Positions 23,658-23,774 of a stretch of 23,774 nt of DNA are shown one piece after another. Position 1 is the first letter of the stretch, and each line of letters begins with the position of its first letter. The notes under the pieces are model-generated. The model ran no database searches and had not been told where the DNA came from. It was given only the letters and a program-made list of their open reading frames with translations. Position numbers and translations under genes: made by a program. Source of the DNA: an uncultured Lachnospiraceae bacterium (GTDB taxonomy: Bacteria; Bacillota; Clostridia; Lachnospirales; Lachnospiraceae); NCBI GenBank assembly GCA_905203555.1, contig CAJKWK010000046.1, positions 1 through 23,774 on the forward strand, written 5' to 3'.

Positions 23658-23686
23658 GATACTCTCCTATTCTCTCTAATAATACG

Positions 23687-23714
23687 ATTATAACATTTTT
23701 TAACATAAATTCAA
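23687..23714 (-). promoter_or_regulatory. promoter for prs
   Basis: On the minus strand: TTGAAT (23714-23709), a 16-bp spacer and a perfect TATAAT (23692-23687) with the extended TG at -14/-15. The leader is about 23 bases. No PurR-type or guanine riboswitch element is visible. Confidence 0.7.
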
Positions 23715-23730
23715 GCACTTGTGGTATAAT
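23700..23730 (+). promoter_or_regulatory. outward promoter running off the right edge
   Basis: TGGTATAAT (23722-23730) is a consensus extended -10. TTAACA (23700-23705) is a five-of-six -35 but at a long 19-bp spacing. Transcription would start near 23737 and run out of the window; no start codon with a ribosome site is seen before 23774. Its -35 interleaves with the prs promoter. Confidence 0.6.
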
Positions 23731-23774
23731 TCATAAGCGAAGTATCAGATTCAGAGCAGACAAAAAGAGCAGTT

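Noticed and set aside
1..23774. CRISPR arrays, insertion sequences, prophage or defence islands
   Set aside because: No regularly spaced repeats, transposase or integrase motifs were seen; the coding content is housekeeping throughout.

Overview
This window reads as an ordinary stretch of core chromosome from an anaerobic, low-to-moderate G+C Firmicute. The best fit is Clostridia, family Lachnospiraceae. The family assignment is inference from recalled protein resemblance: a Cys4 ribosomal protein L32, a 390-residue PRPP synthetase, the ACT/UPF0210 pair, a DNA polymerase I whose proofreading domain has lost its acidic residues, and the order DUF177-rpmF-plsX-acpP-rnc-smc-ftsY. No transposase, integrase, phage gene, CRISPR array or defence gene is visible.

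Layout. (1) 1-1800: the 3' part of a tRNA-Leu(CAA) with its terminator, a YdiB-like shikimate/quinate dehydrogenase, and a convergent HAD phosphatase. (2) 1801-8455: a tightly packed + strand run, polA-coaE-walJ-ACT (UPF0237)-UPF0210-degV, with gaps from -4 to 45 bp. It is closed by a hairpin that can serve both strands. (3) 8469-11159: tmcAL on the - strand (tRNA-Met C34 acetylation from free acetate), divergent from an MgtE magnesium channel. (4) 11210-13611: pta-ackA, the acetate/ATP pathway, with a strong promoter whose -35 lies in a perfect 10-bp palindrome, and a terminator. (5) 13685-14516: DUF177 (YceD/YlbN) and the short rpmF gene (59 codons), with a near-consensus promoter and a strong terminator. 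(6) 14526-22470: plsX-acpP, a hairpin, then rnc-smc-ftsY-ilvA. (7) 22485-23774: an unusual long PRPP synthetase on the - strand, whose promoter interleaves with an outward promoter running off the right edge.

How the genes relate. Many serve growth and information processing: DNA repair (polA), tRNA and rRNA maturation (tmcAL, rnc), ribosome assembly (rpmF, probably DUF177), chromosome organisation (smc), membrane targeting (ftsY), phospholipid and fatty-acid synthesis (plsX, acpP, possibly degV), cofactor and nucleotide precursors (coaE, prs), and fermentation (pta, ackA). TmcAL consumes acetate, the product of Pta-AckA, so its closeness to those genes is biochemically suggestive.

Start sites. 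Four starts were moved downstream of the longest possible reading frame: mgtE to ATG 9825, ackA to GTG 12337 and plsX to ATG 14584 because the Shine-Dalgarno spacing is better there, and UPF0210 to ATG 6128 on spacing and family N-terminus. Every gene-free stretch is under 300 bases, and those of 60 bases or more are covered by a promoter, terminator, repeat or gene entry. I found no convincing new system. The points most worth checking are the divergent PRPP synthetase, the ACT/UPF0210 pair, the palindrome at the pta promoter, and the overlapping promoters at the right edge.
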